In this document: piece after piece, positions 44,458 through 54,325 of the stretch
How positions within the stretch are numbered: position 1 is the first letter of the stretch
How the letters are laid out: every line of letters begins with the position of its first letter
DNA from: Corynebacterium sp. MSK041
GTDB taxonomy: Bacteria > Actinomycetota > Actinomycetes > Mycobacteriales > Mycobacteriaceae
Length of the DNA: 64,000 nt
Assembly: GCF_030232265.1 (NCBI RefSeq)
Contig: NZ_JASPJK010000003.1
Coordinates: 155,473 to 219,472, forward strand
Reading direction: 5' to 3'
The notes under the pieces: generated by a model
Told to the model about the DNA's origin: nothing
Database searches by the model: none
What the model saw: the letters and a program-made list of their open reading frames with translations, nothing else
Program-made: the position numbers and the translations under genes

Positions 44458-45919
44458 TCGTTCCCTCACAGTTGCCTGGGGGACCTTCCTCGTTGGGGCA
44501 CTCACCTGGCCATTCTGGTTGGTCTTCGCGCGACCCGGCGCGGCTCTAGCTGCCCGCGACATGATGGTGCTGCCCCACCCCTATCTCACCCACGCATCCC
44601 TGGGTTTCGGGGACTTGGCTGCCCGGAATGTCCCGCAGGATGCCGTGTTGGCGGTGGTGGGGATGGTTCTGCCAGCGACGTTCTTCGTGGCCATCGCGGT
44701 CACGGCTGCTGCAGGGGCGGCGACGTGGATGGGTTCACGCTTAGGCTCATCCCCCTGGACTCGCGCCGCTGCCATGACGGTGGCAGTGTGGAACCCCTTC
44801 GCGGTGGAACGCCTCCTGCAGGGCCAGTGGTCCCTGGCCCTGGTGGCGTGGCTCTTGCCCGCGGTGGCGTTCTGCCGTGGTCCCGGGCGTCTTCTGGCTG
44901 TCTGGGGATGTTCGCTGACCCCCACCGGTGGATTGTTTGCCCTGGCTACAGTACTGCTGGTGCGGCGCTCAAAGCTCGCCGTGGGGACCGCCGCGTTGGC
45001 GTGTCTGCCGTGGGTGGGGGCGACGGTGCTGCAGGTCGTGGACGGCGCTGCCTCCGCTTCGTCTGCTGCTGCTTTCGCCCCGCGTGCGGAAACCTATACC
45101 GGCACGCTCGGCGCCCTCCTCGGCCTGGGCGGGATCTGGAACGCCGATGCGGTGCCGGCCTCCCGCTCGGCTGGTTTCGCTCTCGCTGGGATCGTGTTGT
45201 TCCTAGTGTTGGCTCTCGCGCTGCGCCGAGTGCCCCGCTCGATGCTGGTCCTCGCCTGTATCGGCTTCGCTGTGCCGCTGGTGTCCTGGTTGCTTCCAGG
45301 CGTGCAGGCCTTGATTGTCAGCCACGTCCCCGGTGGTGGGCTCGTGCGGGATGCACAGAAGTTCCTGGCCTTGGCGGTGCCGGCGTATGTTCTCGCCGCC
45401 GCACGCCTGTCCCGCAATGACCTGGCTGGCGCCGCACTTGGCCTGGCGCTCCTCCAAGTCCCGGACGCGCCCCGGGCGCTGGCGGTGCTCGCACCGGTGG
45501 AGGTCACCGTGCCTGCCATCGCGCACGAGGGCCGCGATGTCTTCTTCCCCGACAGACCCACCCTGCTCACCCGCACCGATGGCGTGCCCGTGGTGGATCC
45601 CGCCACCAAGGCCATGAACGTGGTGGAATCCGGGGTGCTCACCGTGGACGGGGTGGAAGTGGATGGGCCGCCGCCGCGCTGGCAGGTGGCGGACGTGTTG
45701 TTCAACAACGGCATGCTCTCCCCTGAAGCCCCGGAAAAAGCCCAGTGGTACTTCTCCGACCCGCAGGTGGGCCTGGTCGCGCGGCCGGATGGGCGTGGCG
45801 GGTACATCGTCGAGGACACCGGCATCCCGGCCCGCCCTCTGCCCCTGAGCGGATTGGCGCTACTCAGCCTGTGGTTCGCGGTGCCGCTGCTGGCGCTGCT
45901 GGACCGCCGCAAGCCCTAA
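44441..45919 (+). CDS. Polytopic membrane protein, GT-C-like, unknown specificity
   Basis: 492 aa with about nine helices in the first 340 residues, then a soluble extracytoplasmic stretch and a last helix (LSGLALLSLWFAVPLLALL). Glycine-rich loops such as VPGGGLVRDAQKF and the location between AftD-like, GT4 and methyltransferase genes suggest a GT-C glycosyltransferase or flippase-like role. No catalytic motif is certain. The reading frame begins at TTG, with GGGG ten bases upstream, inside the DUF3068 gene. Confidence 0.65.
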   Translation: MSGGFSRSLTVAWGTFLVGALTWPFWLVFARPGAALAARDMMVLPHPYLTHASLGFGDLAARNVPQDAVLAVVGMVLPATFFVAIAVTAAAGAATWMGSRLGSSPWTRAAAMTVAVWNPFAVERLLQGQWSLALVAWLLPAVAFCRGPGRLLAVWGCSLTPTGGLFALATVLLVRRSKLAVGTAALACLPWVGATVLQVVDGAASASSAAAFAPRAETYTGTLGALLGLGGIWNADAVPASRSAGFALAGIVLFLVLALALRRVPRSMLVLACIGFAVPLVSWLLPGVQALIVSHVPGGGLVRDAQKFLALAVPAYVLAAARLSRNDLAGAALGLALLQVPDAPRALAVLAPVEVTVPAIAHEGRDVFFPDRPTLLTRTDGVPVVDPATKAMNVVESGVLTVDGVEVDGPPPRWQVADVLFNNGMLSPEAPEKAQWYFSDPQVGLVARPDGRGGYIVEDTGIPARPLPLSGLALLSLWFAVPLLALLDRRKP

Positions 45920-45931
45920 AGCCCAAAGTCC

Positions 45932-46996
45932 CTAGAGCCCCTCGATCAGCTCCGCGAATTTCCGCCCCGTCTCCGCCCATGAAAAGCGGCCTGACCAGGC
46001 GCGAGCGCGATCACCCAGACGTGCCAGAGACTCCGGCTGAGCGATGAGCTCCCGCACCGCCTCCGTGAACTCAGCTTCGCTGTCAACCAGCACGCCCGTC
46101 TCGCCATCAATGATGGAATCCCTGAGACCACCCGCTGACCGGTAGCCCACGGTGGGCACCCCATGCTGGGCGGCTTCCACCACCGCGATGCCCCAGCCTT
46201 CCTTGGCAGACGGCATGAGGTGCAGCGAGGCGCGGGCAAGGAGGGCGTGCTTCAGGTCATCGCCGACGTGCCCGTGGAACACCACCCGCTCCCCCAGGTC
46301 GGCAGCGTAGGCACGCAGTTGGTCCTCCCACCAGCCGGAACCAATGATGTCCAGCACCACCCCCGGCAGGTCCCGCACCGCATCAATGGCCTGCTCGATG
46401 CGTTTGTGCGGGACGAGGCGGGAGAGGGTGACTATGTGGGTCTGGCCACTCGGCAGCAACATTGGCAAGCGCATGGGCACCGGATCGACCCCGTTTTCAA
46501 TGATGCTGATGTCACGGGCCCGCACACCGAGCGCCACCAGGTCAGCCTTGGAGGCCTGCGACACCGTCACGTACGGCGCGTCACGGTACACGCGCGGCGC
46601 AACGCGCGATTCCAGGAACCAGCCGAACCGCCCAATGATCGGCCCCGCCACCGGCCATTGCTCCTTATGGCAATGGTGTGTGAGCAGCACCACCGGCGCG
46701 CGCGTAAACAGCCGCGCAAAGAACGGAATCCCGTTTTGCGTATCCACCACCACATCGGGCCGATGCCGCCACACGGCAAACAGTGCGCGCAGGTAGACGG
46801 TGTATTTGCCACCGGCACGCTCAAAACGGATGCCATCACGCACGGCACGACGCGGGACGTCGGTGTGCGCTGCGCTGCGATAAACCACCTCATGCCCCCG
46901 CGCGGCCAGGTGCGCGCCCACTCGCTCCAAGTAGCGCTCACTGCCGCCGCCCTGCGGGTGGGTGGTGTCACGCCAGCAGAGGAGGAGAATCTTCAT
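45932..46996 (-). CDS. Glycosyltransferase family 4 (GT-B)
   Basis: 354 aa from ATG 46994-46996. The N-terminal acceptor domain starts LLLCWRDTTHPQGGGSERY. The C-terminal nucleotide-sugar domain has IVTLSRLVPHKRIEQAIDA and the GT4 E-x7-E region SAKEGWGIAVVEAAQHGVP. A retaining GT4 enzyme, probably adding mannose or glucose to an envelope lipid or glycan. A much longer upstream reading runs through the divergent methyltransferase and is not credible. Convergent with the GT-C-like gene. Confidence 0.88.
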   Translation of the reverse strand: MKILLLCWRDTTHPQGGGSERYLERVGAHLAARGHEVVYRSAAHTDVPRRAVRDGIRFERAGGKYTVYLRALFAVWRHRPDVVVDTQNGIPFFARLFTRAPVVLLTHHCHKEQWPVAGPIIGRFGWFLESRVAPRVYRDAPYVTVSQASKADLVALGVRARDISIIENGVDPVPMRLPMLLPSGQTHIVTLSRLVPHKRIEQAIDAVRDLPGVVLDIIGSGWWEDQLRAYAADLGERVVFHGHVGDDLKHALLARASLHLMPSAKEGWGIAVVEAAQHGVPTVGYRSAGGLRDSIIDGETGVLVDSEAEFTEAVRELIAQPESLARLGDRARAWSGRFSWAETGRKFAELIEGL

Positions 46997-47019
46997 CGCC
47001 TGTCGATGGTAGCACCGCG

Positions 47020-47025
47020 TATACT
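47020..47025 (+). promoter_or_regulatory. -10 box of the methyltransferase gene (leaderless)
   Basis: TATACT ends seven bases before the ATG at 47033, so the transcript would begin at or near the start codon. No good -35 is visible. Confidence 0.55.
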
Positions 47026-47032
47026 CCACCCA

Positions 47033-47800
47033 ATGCCCCTGCCACGGACCCGCCGTTTTGCCACCCTGCGGCGTTCCCTGCGCCTGCTCGCCTCCTTCCG
47101 CCACGAGCAAAGCGCACCCGCGAAGTTCTACGGTGCTCTCGCCCAAGACACGCGCATGCTTATCGACGCCCTCCTGGCCGACACCCCCCACCCTCTCCCC
47201 ACCCGTTCCGTCTTGGACGTGGGCGGCGGCCCCGGCTACTTCACCGATGCGTTTGCGGACACCTGGTACATCGGCCTGGAACCCAACGTGTCGGAGATGT
47301 CCGCCGCCGGCCTGACCGGCTACGGCGCCGTACGCGGTGACGGCACCGCGCTGCCTTTCCGGGACCACTCCTTCGACGTGGTGTACTCCTCCAACGTCGC
47401 CGAACACATCCCCAACTGGCAGGCCATGGGGGAAGAAATGCTCCGCGTGACCAAACCGGGCGGACTGACTATCCTCAGCTACACCGTCTGGCTCGGCCCC
47501 TTCGGCGGCCACGAAACCGGCCTGTGGCAGCACTACGTGGGCGGTGACTTTGCTCGCCGCCACTACGAGAAGAAGCACGGCCATCCCCCCAAGAATGTGT
47601 GGGGCACCTCCCTTTTTGCCGTCTCCGCCCGCGAGGGTTTGTCCTGGGCCCGCCATATGGACGCCACCGGCCGCGCCGAACTCGTCGCCGCTTTCCCCCG
47701 CTATCACCCGCGCTGGGCGTGGTGGGTCACCCACGTTCCCGTCCTGCGTGAGTTCGCGGTGTCGAACCTGGTGCTCGTCCTCCGCCCGCCAGCCGCCTGA
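47033..47800 (+). CDS. SAM-dependent class I methyltransferase
   Basis: 255 aa. SAM-binding motif I SVLDVGGGPGYFTDAF, motif II GDGTALPFRDHSFDVVYSSNVAEHI, and post-motif EEMLRVTKPGGLTILSY, as in the methyltransferase 11 group. The substrate is unknown; divergent pairing with the GT4 enzyme suggests a glycolipid. A longer upstream in-frame reading exists but lacks support, and the TATACT box favours this ATG. Confidence 0.85.
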   Translation: MPLPRTRRFATLRRSLRLLASFRHEQSAPAKFYGALAQDTRMLIDALLADTPHPLPTRSVLDVGGGPGYFTDAFADTWYIGLEPNVSEMSAAGLTGYGAVRGDGTALPFRDHSFDVVYSSNVAEHIPNWQAMGEEMLRVTKPGGLTILSYTVWLGPFGGHETGLWQHYVGGDFARRHYEKKHGHPPKNVWGTSLFAVSAREGLSWARHMDATGRAELVAAFPRYHPRWAWWVTHVPVLREFAVSNLVLVLRPPAA

Positions 47801-47847
47801 CCCGGCTGCATGCACGATTCTCATATAAACAAGAAGACGCAGAACTA

Positions 47848-47875
47848 TTGCATCTTCACCGAGAGTATTTATTAT
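47848..47875 (+). promoter_or_regulatory. Promoter of the AbiL operon (leaderless)
   Basis: TTGCAT (47848-47853) and TATTAT (47870-47875), spacer 16 bp; the -10 ends six bases before the ATG at 47882. The surrounding 70 bp are visibly AT-richer than the neighbours, in line with an acquired cassette. Confidence 0.6.
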
Positions 47876-47881
47876 GATTTC

Positions 47882-49210
47882 ATGCTCTTAGACTTCACCG
47901 TTGCTAACTTCCGCTCCATTTATCAGCCCGCCTCACTGAACATGGTTGCCACCCGTGAACAGCACTTACGGGAACGAAACCCGGTGCTCTCGAAGCGGTA
48001 CCAGAAAACCCTCAACCCTATTGCTGGTCTCTTTGGCGCGAACGCTGCGGGAAAGTCAAATTTCCTCAAAGCGATGCAAACGCTGAAAGATTTAGTCTCT
48101 AACCCTCCCCGCCCAAACGAGCCGATGCCCTACGATCCCTTCGCCTTGGAGCACTCCGCTTCGAAGCAACCAACCTCGTTTGAATTGCTGTTTGAGTGGA
48201 ACGGGATGATGTATGAGTACGTGCTCTGCTTCAACGCGCATTCTGTCGTCGAAGAATACCTGACCAAGCTGCTTTCTCGCGTGGATCAAGAAGTGTTTGC
48301 CCGGGAAGGCGACACGTTTTCGTTTCCGTATCTCGACCAAGAGGACTCCGGCGCGGAGAAAGTACGGACATTGCTTGAAGCCGTACCAAAGAAGGTGCCA
48401 CTAGCGTCGTATGTGGCGGAGGTGAATTTTGGTGGGGACGTCGATAAGCAAATGCTCGAACCTCTGCTGGCAGTGAGCGAATTCCTAAAGGCAGTGCTGG
48501 TAGTACCTGCAGGCGCGGTGGATGTGACAACGGGACAGTTCGGTGTTGGAGACTGGCAGAAAACCATCACGCACATCGACGCTGGCATTGCCGGTGTCCA
48601 TGCCGAGGAAGTGGAACCTTCCGCAATGGGCGTGAGCCCTGAGTACTTGCGTGAGTACCGGCAAGCACTCGAACGCTACCCAGCGCCCATCGAGGCGGAA
48701 AACGAACACGGCCGATTCCGGGTAGCACTAAAAGGGGACAATTTGGTGGTGCACCGGATGACACTGGAGCACGACAACGGCACAAACACGCCTGTGCGTC
48801 TGAAATGGTCAGATGAATCCGACGGGACGAAAGCGGCAGCCCGCTTGCTGGAATTGGTTTCCGTCTTAGCAGCAAAGGGTGCGCGCGGAGTTCTCATGAT
48901 TGATGAGATTGACCGTAGTTTTCACACCGAACTATCCCGCGCACTCATCCGCGGGTTCCTCAACACATGCGAGCCAGATAGCAGAGCACAGTTGATTTTC
49001 ACCACACACGATCTGCTACTTATGGATCCGCAGATACTCCGCCGCGACGAGATCTGGCTGATCGAAAAAGATCACCGCGGCCAAACTTCTGCAACGGCGC
49101 TTTCTGACTACGAGGGGGCCCGCAAAGACGCCGACCTCCGCAAGAGCTACTTACAGGGGCGTTTCGGAGGAGTTCCCGCGCTGGATCCGCTGGAGTTTGC
49201 ACATGGTTAG
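47882..49210 (+). CDS. abiLi: AbiL/RloA-type AAA family ATPase (anti-phage)
   Basis: 442 aa. The N-terminus MLLDFTVANFRSI is the strand-loop typical of OLD/AbiL/RecF-like ATPases. Walker A GLFGANAAGKSNF (K about 58) is followed by the long middle region of AAA_21 proteins, Walker B GVLMIDEIDRSFH (about 338-350) and an H-loop TTHDLLLMD. It pairs with an RloB-type Toprim partner encoded 8 bp into its 3' end, the AbiLi-AbiLii arrangement. In abortive-infection systems of this kind the ATPase senses infection and controls the partner. Mechanism not shown for this pair. Confidence 0.85.
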   Translation: MLLDFTVANFRSIYQPASLNMVATREQHLRERNPVLSKRYQKTLNPIAGLFGANAAGKSNFLKAMQTLKDLVSNPPRPNEPMPYDPFALEHSASKQPTSFELLFEWNGMMYEYVLCFNAHSVVEEYLTKLLSRVDQEVFAREGDTFSFPYLDQEDSGAEKVRTLLEAVPKKVPLASYVAEVNFGGDVDKQMLEPLLAVSEFLKAVLVVPAGAVDVTTGQFGVGDWQKTITHIDAGIAGVHAEEVEPSAMGVSPEYLREYRQALERYPAPIEAENEHGRFRVALKGDNLVVHRMTLEHDNGTNTPVRLKWSDESDGTKAAARLLELVSVLAAKGARGVLMIDEIDRSFHTELSRALIRGFLNTCEPDSRAQLIFTTHDLLLMDPQILRRDEIWLIEKDHRGQTSATALSDYEGARKDADLRKSYLQGRFGGVPALDPLEFAHG

Positions 49211-49898
49211 CCGGAAAAGGAGCGTGTCCGGTAGACAGCGGCGCCGTGACAAGCTCGGGCGGAAAACTCATTCGTCTGGCACCCGGAAAATCCGTTCGTT
49301 GTTTGGCATTGTGGTCGAAGGGGAAACGGAGAAACGCTACTTCGACATGGATTACTTCCATGAACCTTCAGTCAAAGTGATGGTCAATCCCGGTAAACCC
49401 AATGATCCACCTGCATTAGCTCGCGCAGCTGACGCGCTCATCGAGGAATTGAAGCGTGGCGGAGAGCTACGAAGTGGGGATCAGATGTGGGTGGTACTCG
49501 ACGCTGACGACTGGGCGGATGCCCAACTCGAAGAGGTATTCCGGTGGTCGCGGGAGCGGAGCGAAAAAGGGGATAGAGGAGTTGGGCTCTGCATTCCACA
49601 GTTCGAGTATTGGCTTCTCCTCCACTTTGAGGACGGCCGTGGCGTAGGCACGAAATCCGAGGTACTTCACCGGTTAGAGCGCTATCTGCCGGGGTACAGA
49701 AAGAACGTGCCAATGTCTTTCTCTGAGACCGACATTAAAACTGCGATCTCTCGCGCTCGATCGCGTGTACCGGAAGAATTTGTCAGTTTGGCCGAGCTCG
49801 ATGCCACCGTTGGGCGGGGGACTGCTTCGACGACGGTTCACTTTCTCGTCGAACGCTTGGTGCATTCGCTTAACGACGCCCGCGCCCGCCCCCACTAG
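49203..49898 (+). CDS. abiLii: AbiL/RloB-type protein (Toprim-like effector)
   Basis: 231 aa. A basic N-terminus (RKRSVSGRQRRRDKLGRK) precedes the RloB core: IVVEGETEKRYFD, a Toprim Glu motif; WVVLDADDWAD, the DxD motif; and CIPQFEYWLLLHFED, the RloB-specific block. Toprim effectors of Abi systems are thought to cleave nucleic acid, for example tRNA in the related PARIS/AriB proteins; here that is inference. ATG 49203 has TGGAG upstream and overlaps the ATPase gene by 8 bp. The stop shares CTAG with jetD. Confidence 0.85.
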   Translation: MVSRKRSVSGRQRRRDKLGRKTHSSGTRKIRSLFGIVVEGETEKRYFDMDYFHEPSVKVMVNPGKPNDPPALARAADALIEELKRGGELRSGDQMWVVLDADDWADAQLEEVFRWSRERSEKGDRGVGLCIPQFEYWLLLHFEDGRGVGTKSEVLHRLERYLPGYRKNVPMSFSETDIKTAISRARSRVPEEFVSLAELDATVGRGTASTTVHFLVERLVHSLNDARARPH

Positions 49899-51022
49899 CC
49901 CCAAATCGCGGCGAAGGCATCTTGGGCGAGGACCCAGTCCAGCGCCACTCGCTCCTGCTCCAGCCGACGGTTGCCGCGGGTGACCAGGAGACGACGGGCG
50001 CATTCCTCCTCCTCGGTGAGGTGCGGCAGGTGGCGGGTGGGATCGCCAGGATCTTCCACTGACAGGTGCAAAAACCTCTCGACGGTCGCACTATCCATCC
50101 CCACACTCCTCACAGCCCCCGGTACTGGCATGTGGCTGCGTAGCGCGTTGAGGATGGCGTAGCCGTCCGCATCCGCATCACCCCAGTACAGGACGTTGGC
50201 GGTGCGGATCCAATCCAGCTCCGCCAACTGTGCCCCGCTGTACCCAGCGCCAAACACAAGGACGGCGTTGGACCCAACAGGGGCCTGCGGCAGTGCGAGG
50301 AAGGTCTCCTTGTTCTCCACGACCACCACCGTCAAACCGTGGGGGAGCCGCAGGGCGTTAACCGGCACAGCGATGTCCAGGAGATCAGGGGTGGGGGCGA
50401 GGGAGGGGTCGAGGAAGCGGAGGCGGAGGGTGGCGTCAGTCAGCGAGAGCCCCAAACTGGCGTAGCCGAGCGGTTTGAGCAGGCGCAATAGGAGGCCCTG
50501 GTGGCGGTCGATCCATTTGGTGTCCACACCTTCGACGGGCACGGCGCGCGGGCGAAGGCCAGAGGCAGGGTGGACATACAGCCAGGTCAGGACACTGAGC
50601 ATGCGGGTGAAGTCCGCATCATCCATGGGCAGCCACGCGTTGTGACTGCGCGCGGCGGCCACCCGAAAACCGGGCAAACCCGGCGAATACGGGAACAGCG
50701 CCACAAGTGCGGCAAAGCGCGAACGCGCCAACGCCAACGTGTCAGCCTGCCCGGTGAGTTCCGCTACCCGCTCCCAACTGCCAATATTCACGCGTACCGG
50801 CATGCGCTGCTGCCCCAGGTGCGCCCAGCGTCGGGTGGCCCATTCCACTTCGGCTTGAGGCTCGTATGCTTGCCAGGCGCGGACAAACAAGGTGGCGGAA
50901 GCAGGGTCCGCCAGGACACTCTTGGCGGTCGGCGGGTGCAGGGGAATCGATCCGGGCAAGCCAGATCCCAACAGCGCACGCTCAATGTTGAGGCTCAACG
51001 GAAGCTGATCAGGTAAACGCAT
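49895..51022 (-). CDS. jetD: Wadjet JetD/MksG nuclease subunit
   Basis: 375 aa. An N-terminal DUF3322 arm (about 1-170) and C-terminal Toprim-like DUF2220 domain with VVVVENKETFLAL (catalytic Glu) and VLYWGDADADGYAIL (DxD). It cleaves plasmid DNA after the JetABC motor has reeled it in. Fourth gene of jetABCD, 6 bp after jetC. Confidence 0.92.
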   Translation of the reverse strand: MRLPDQLPLSLNIERALLGSGLPGSIPLHPPTAKSVLADPASATLFVRAWQAYEPQAEVEWATRRWAHLGQQRMPVRVNIGSWERVAELTGQADTLALARSRFAALVALFPYSPGLPGFRVAAARSHNAWLPMDDADFTRMLSVLTWLYVHPASGLRPRAVPVEGVDTKWIDRHQGLLLRLLKPLGYASLGLSLTDATLRLRFLDPSLAPTPDLLDIAVPVNALRLPHGLTVVVVENKETFLALPQAPVGSNAVLVFGAGYSGAQLAELDWIRTANVLYWGDADADGYAILNALRSHMPVPGAVRSVGMDSATVERFLHLSVEDPGDPTRHLPHLTEEEECARRLLVTRGNRRLEQERVALDWVLAQDAFAAIWG

Positions 51023-51028
51023 CAGGCA

Positions 51029-54000
51029 CTACCCATCGTGGGTATCGATGAACTCGAAGGTGGACCGTGCCTGTGGCGTTTCGGTGTAGTTGACCACGAT
51101 GGTCCCGTCGACGTACGGCGACAAAGTCTTGATCAGCTTCATCGGCGTGGCCAGGATCATGTGGAACCCGAAGCTGGTGAACACGTCCATCGCGGTGCGG
51201 GTGAAGGTGGGGTCAGCGCGGTCAAAGGCCTCATCCAAGACAACGGTGGCGTAGGTGGGCACGCCAGCGTCCACGCCGGCGAGGCGGTAGCGCAGGGCGG
51301 CGGCGAGGCAGAAGAACACGAGTTTCTGCGCCTGCCCACCGGACAGAGAAGCGGAGTCGACGTGGGTGTTGTACACCTCACCATCCGCATCGATTTCATT
51401 GCCCACGAATTTCACGTGACGGCGGGTATCCAGAACCAGGTTGCGCCAGCGGGTATCCGCGCGTTCAGAGGAGGCGAGCCGGTCCATGATCTTTGCCAGC
51501 CGGTGGTAGCGCTCGATCGCTTCGCTTTCATCCGCGGCGCTCAGACTGCCGGCGGTTGCGTCGCGTAGGTCTTGCTGGAATTCGCGGACTTCCGGCCCAC
51601 GGTTATCGCGGACCTCGATTTGCAGGTAGCGGCCGCCGCCTTCGGGGGTGTACGGGGACCGTTTCAAGGACGCGTTGATCGGGCCAAGGTTCGTTTCAAT
51701 ATCGCCCTTCGCCCGCGCTAGCTGGGTGGATATGTGGCTCAAGTGCATGACGGACTGACCGTTGAGCAGCTCGAGGAAGCGGCCGCGGAATTCCGGCAGG
51801 CGGTCTGCACGTAGCGCTTCAAGGCGGTTGATGGCCTCGCCCGCAAACTCCGGTTCGGCGCGCAGTTCAGCGGATTCGGAGGGCCACCCGGCGAGGTAGC
51901 TGGTCAAGATATTGCCAATCTTGGTGTTCGCGCTGGTTATGGCTTGGGCGGCGCGTTTGAGGGTGGAGTCGAGTTCGGCCTGGACTTCGTCGGAAAGCGA
52001 ATTGATGTTCTCGCGTGTGAGGCGGCGCTTGCGGCTTTTCAGCTTGTCCTCCAACTCGTGGAAAAGTTCCGGGTCGACCTCGATGTCAGTGAGCTCAACT
52101 TCCGCAAGTCGCGCCTGAGCTGCAGCGATGTTCGTGTCCGCAACCGTGATCTGGCGCTGTACCTCCTGCAGCTCCGCTTCGGTGGCCTGCGAGGTGGCAC
52201 GCGCAAGCTCGTAGGCCTCGCTCAACTGCCGCGCCTCGGGCGAGGATGTGAGAAGCTCCAGCTCCCCTCGCAACAGCACCAATTGTTTCTCGACGCTCCC
52301 CTTATCCACCTCCCCCCACTCCGTCTCCGCAATCAGTTTCACCTGCTCGAGGCGATGCTGCAGGCTATCGCGCTTGCGCTGCAGTTCCTGGACTCGGTTT
52401 AAGGCTGCTGTTGTTTCCTGGCGGGCCTCTTTCAGCGAGCTGCGTAGCGATTCCACCTTGGCGTGGTTCGAGGAACCCAGACGGTAATCACGGCGCTGGC
52501 CGAGCGGGCGGCGATCATCCTTGATGTAGCGCGTGGACATGGTGCGGTCGCGCACGTTGCGCTCCAAGCCGTCGATGGTGGCAGCGCGCTGGGTTTGCTG
52601 CTCCAGCTCTTCGACGGTACGAACGAGCGCGTAATCAAACGTGCTGGCCAGGACCTGCTCCAGCCAAGGCTGCATTGGACCGTCCACCACAGTGATCTTG
52701 TGGAAGAGGCTGGCGGTGTTCTTCGGCCGCCTTGGGTGCGTCGCACCGGGCGGCACCGTGCGGTACTCCAACCTGCGGCCCAAACGTCGGCTGTTGACCC
52801 AACTGTTCACTGCCCGCTCATGTTCCTCAGGCACCAGCAGTGTGATGGCAAAGTTGGACAGCAGCCGCTGAATCACGGGCTCCCATTCCGCCTCGTGCGC
52901 CACTACATCAATCAATTCGCCCACGAAGGGCAGTTCGTGGACAGCGATGTTCGTGTCATGGCACATCTGCGCGCGCAGGTCAATGAAGCCTTGGTCAATG
53001 TTGTTCTCACGCTTCCCCAGGCCCATAAGCTCTTGCTCGATTACGTGTTCCTGGTATTCAAGCTGCTGTTTGTGGGCGCGTGCATCCGACCACGCAGCGT
53101 CTAAAACTTCGCGCTCCGCAGGAGCTTCCTCAACCTCACGGCGCGCCTGCGCCTTCAGCTCCGCGAACGTGTCTGTGGTCAGCTCATCAACACCAAGGAT
53201 CTGCTGCAGCTGCGTGGCCTTCGTTGTGCGCGCCTGAAGCACCTCCTGCTCACGGTCGATGCGTTCACGGAGGGCCGTGACACCCTCTCCTTGAAAACCC
53301 CCAAGCTTCGCGTAAGCCCGTTGCTTCGCTTCCTGCTGCGCCTCTTTACGCTGGGTAAGTGCACTTTCCTCAACCTTGACGGCCTCTCGTTGGGCCTTAT
53401 ATGTCGTGATGGCATCGCGCAGCTCAGCGGCCTCAATCGCACGGCGTACAGAGGGCAGCGCGGCCGCTAATGCCTCCGCGTGGGCGCGCTCAACTTGTGC
53501 ACCCTCGAGTGTGGCCTGCAAACCCGGAAGCGGGGCCAGGGCGTCAATCTGGCGGTTGAGGTCCTCCAGGCGCTCGTAGGCATACCGCAAATCACCGTGC
53601 GTGGCCACGGCCTCATCCGCTAATTCAAATGTTGACGGCCGCTCCAGCATGTAGTCCCGGAACAGCTCATCCATGCTGCTCAAGGACTTCGCGGACTGGG
53701 TGCGATGTAGCAGCATCTGCGCATCCTCACCATCAATGCCCAGGCGCGCGCGGAAACGGTTAGCAAACACCGAATACTGGTCCGTGAACGTCACACCGTT
53801 GCTTGGTGTTTTGAACTGCTGTTCCAGCTTGCGTTTATCCAGCGAGTTCACCAGGTGTGGCATGAATGTATCCACGTCCACCTCGTCTGGGAAAATCCCG
53901 TAAAGCGTTTTTACCTGGGCTTCAGAGTTCTGTCCTGCATTCAGGCGGAAAATTGCCACCAACGTGTATGTTTCGCTCTTGCTGCGATACGTCATCGCAA

Positions 54001-54325
54001 CCACAGTCGCGGTAGCACCTTCCCGCAGGTACTGGCTCCGGATCTCCCCCGTGGTCGGGTCTTCGCTCCTCCGCCAGGCACCACGTATATAGGACACGCG
54101 GCTGCGGCCCTTATCCCGGTTCGTATCCTGCTGCGCCGCAGCGTTGTAACGGATTTTGGATTGGGGGACGAGGATGGTGGAGAAAGCGTCGATAAGCGTG
54201 GACTTGCCCGAACCCGACGCACCTGTAATGAGGAAACCTTTCTGGCCCACGGGAATGTCAAAGTACCCGTGGAACGTCCCCCAGTTCACCAGCTGTACGC
54301 GGGCCAACCTGAATTGCTCGGTCAC
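51029..54325 (-). CDS. jetC: Wadjet JetC/MksB SMC-like ATPase
   Basis: 1098 aa. Walker A GASGSGKST (residues 35-43), two long coiled-coil arms with a hinge near the middle, signature SLSGGQAQKL and Walker B VVLDEAFDRADPTF at the C-terminus. It is the SMC-type motor that extrudes loops of small circular DNA. In corynebacteria the MksB system limits plasmids rather than segregating chromosomes. It begins at GTG overlapping the jetB stop (GTGA). Confidence 0.95.
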   Translation of the reverse strand: MTEQFRLARVQLVNWGTFHGYFDIPVGQKGFLITGASGSGKSTLIDAFSTILVPQSKIRYNAAAQQDTNRDKGRSRVSYIRGAWRRSEDPTTGEIRSQYLREGATATVVAMTYRSKSETYTLVAIFRLNAGQNSEAQVKTLYGIFPDEVDVDTFMPHLVNSLDKRKLEQQFKTPSNGVTFTDQYSVFANRFRARLGIDGEDAQMLLHRTQSAKSLSSMDELFRDYMLERPSTFELADEAVATHGDLRYAYERLEDLNRQIDALAPLPGLQATLEGAQVERAHAEALAAALPSVRRAIEAAELRDAITTYKAQREAVKVEESALTQRKEAQQEAKQRAYAKLGGFQGEGVTALRERIDREQEVLQARTTKATQLQQILGVDELTTDTFAELKAQARREVEEAPAEREVLDAAWSDARAHKQQLEYQEHVIEQELMGLGKRENNIDQGFIDLRAQMCHDTNIAVHELPFVGELIDVVAHEAEWEPVIQRLLSNFAITLLVPEEHERAVNSWVNSRRLGRRLEYRTVPPGATHPRRPKNTASLFHKITVVDGPMQPWLEQVLASTFDYALVRTVEELEQQTQRAATIDGLERNVRDRTMSTRYIKDDRRPLGQRRDYRLGSSNHAKVESLRSSLKEARQETTAALNRVQELQRKRDSLQHRLEQVKLIAETEWGEVDKGSVEKQLVLLRGELELLTSSPEARQLSEAYELARATSQATEAELQEVQRQITVADTNIAAAQARLAEVELTDIEVDPELFHELEDKLKSRKRRLTRENINSLSDEVQAELDSTLKRAAQAITSANTKIGNILTSYLAGWPSESAELRAEPEFAGEAINRLEALRADRLPEFRGRFLELLNGQSVMHLSHISTQLARAKGDIETNLGPINASLKRSPYTPEGGGRYLQIEVRDNRGPEVREFQQDLRDATAGSLSAADESEAIERYHRLAKIMDRLASSERADTRWRNLVLDTRRHVKFVGNEIDADGEVYNTHVDSASLSGGQAQKLVFFCLAAALRYRLAGVDAGVPTYATVVLDEAFDRADPTFTRTAMDVFTSFGFHMILATPMKLIKTLSPYVDGTIVVNYTETPQARSTFEFIDTHDG

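Noticed and set aside
46997..47824. N-terminal extension of the GT4 gene to 47824
   Set aside because: Would overlap the divergent methyltransferase and its TATACT promoter; GT4 proteins start at the LLLCWRDT segment.
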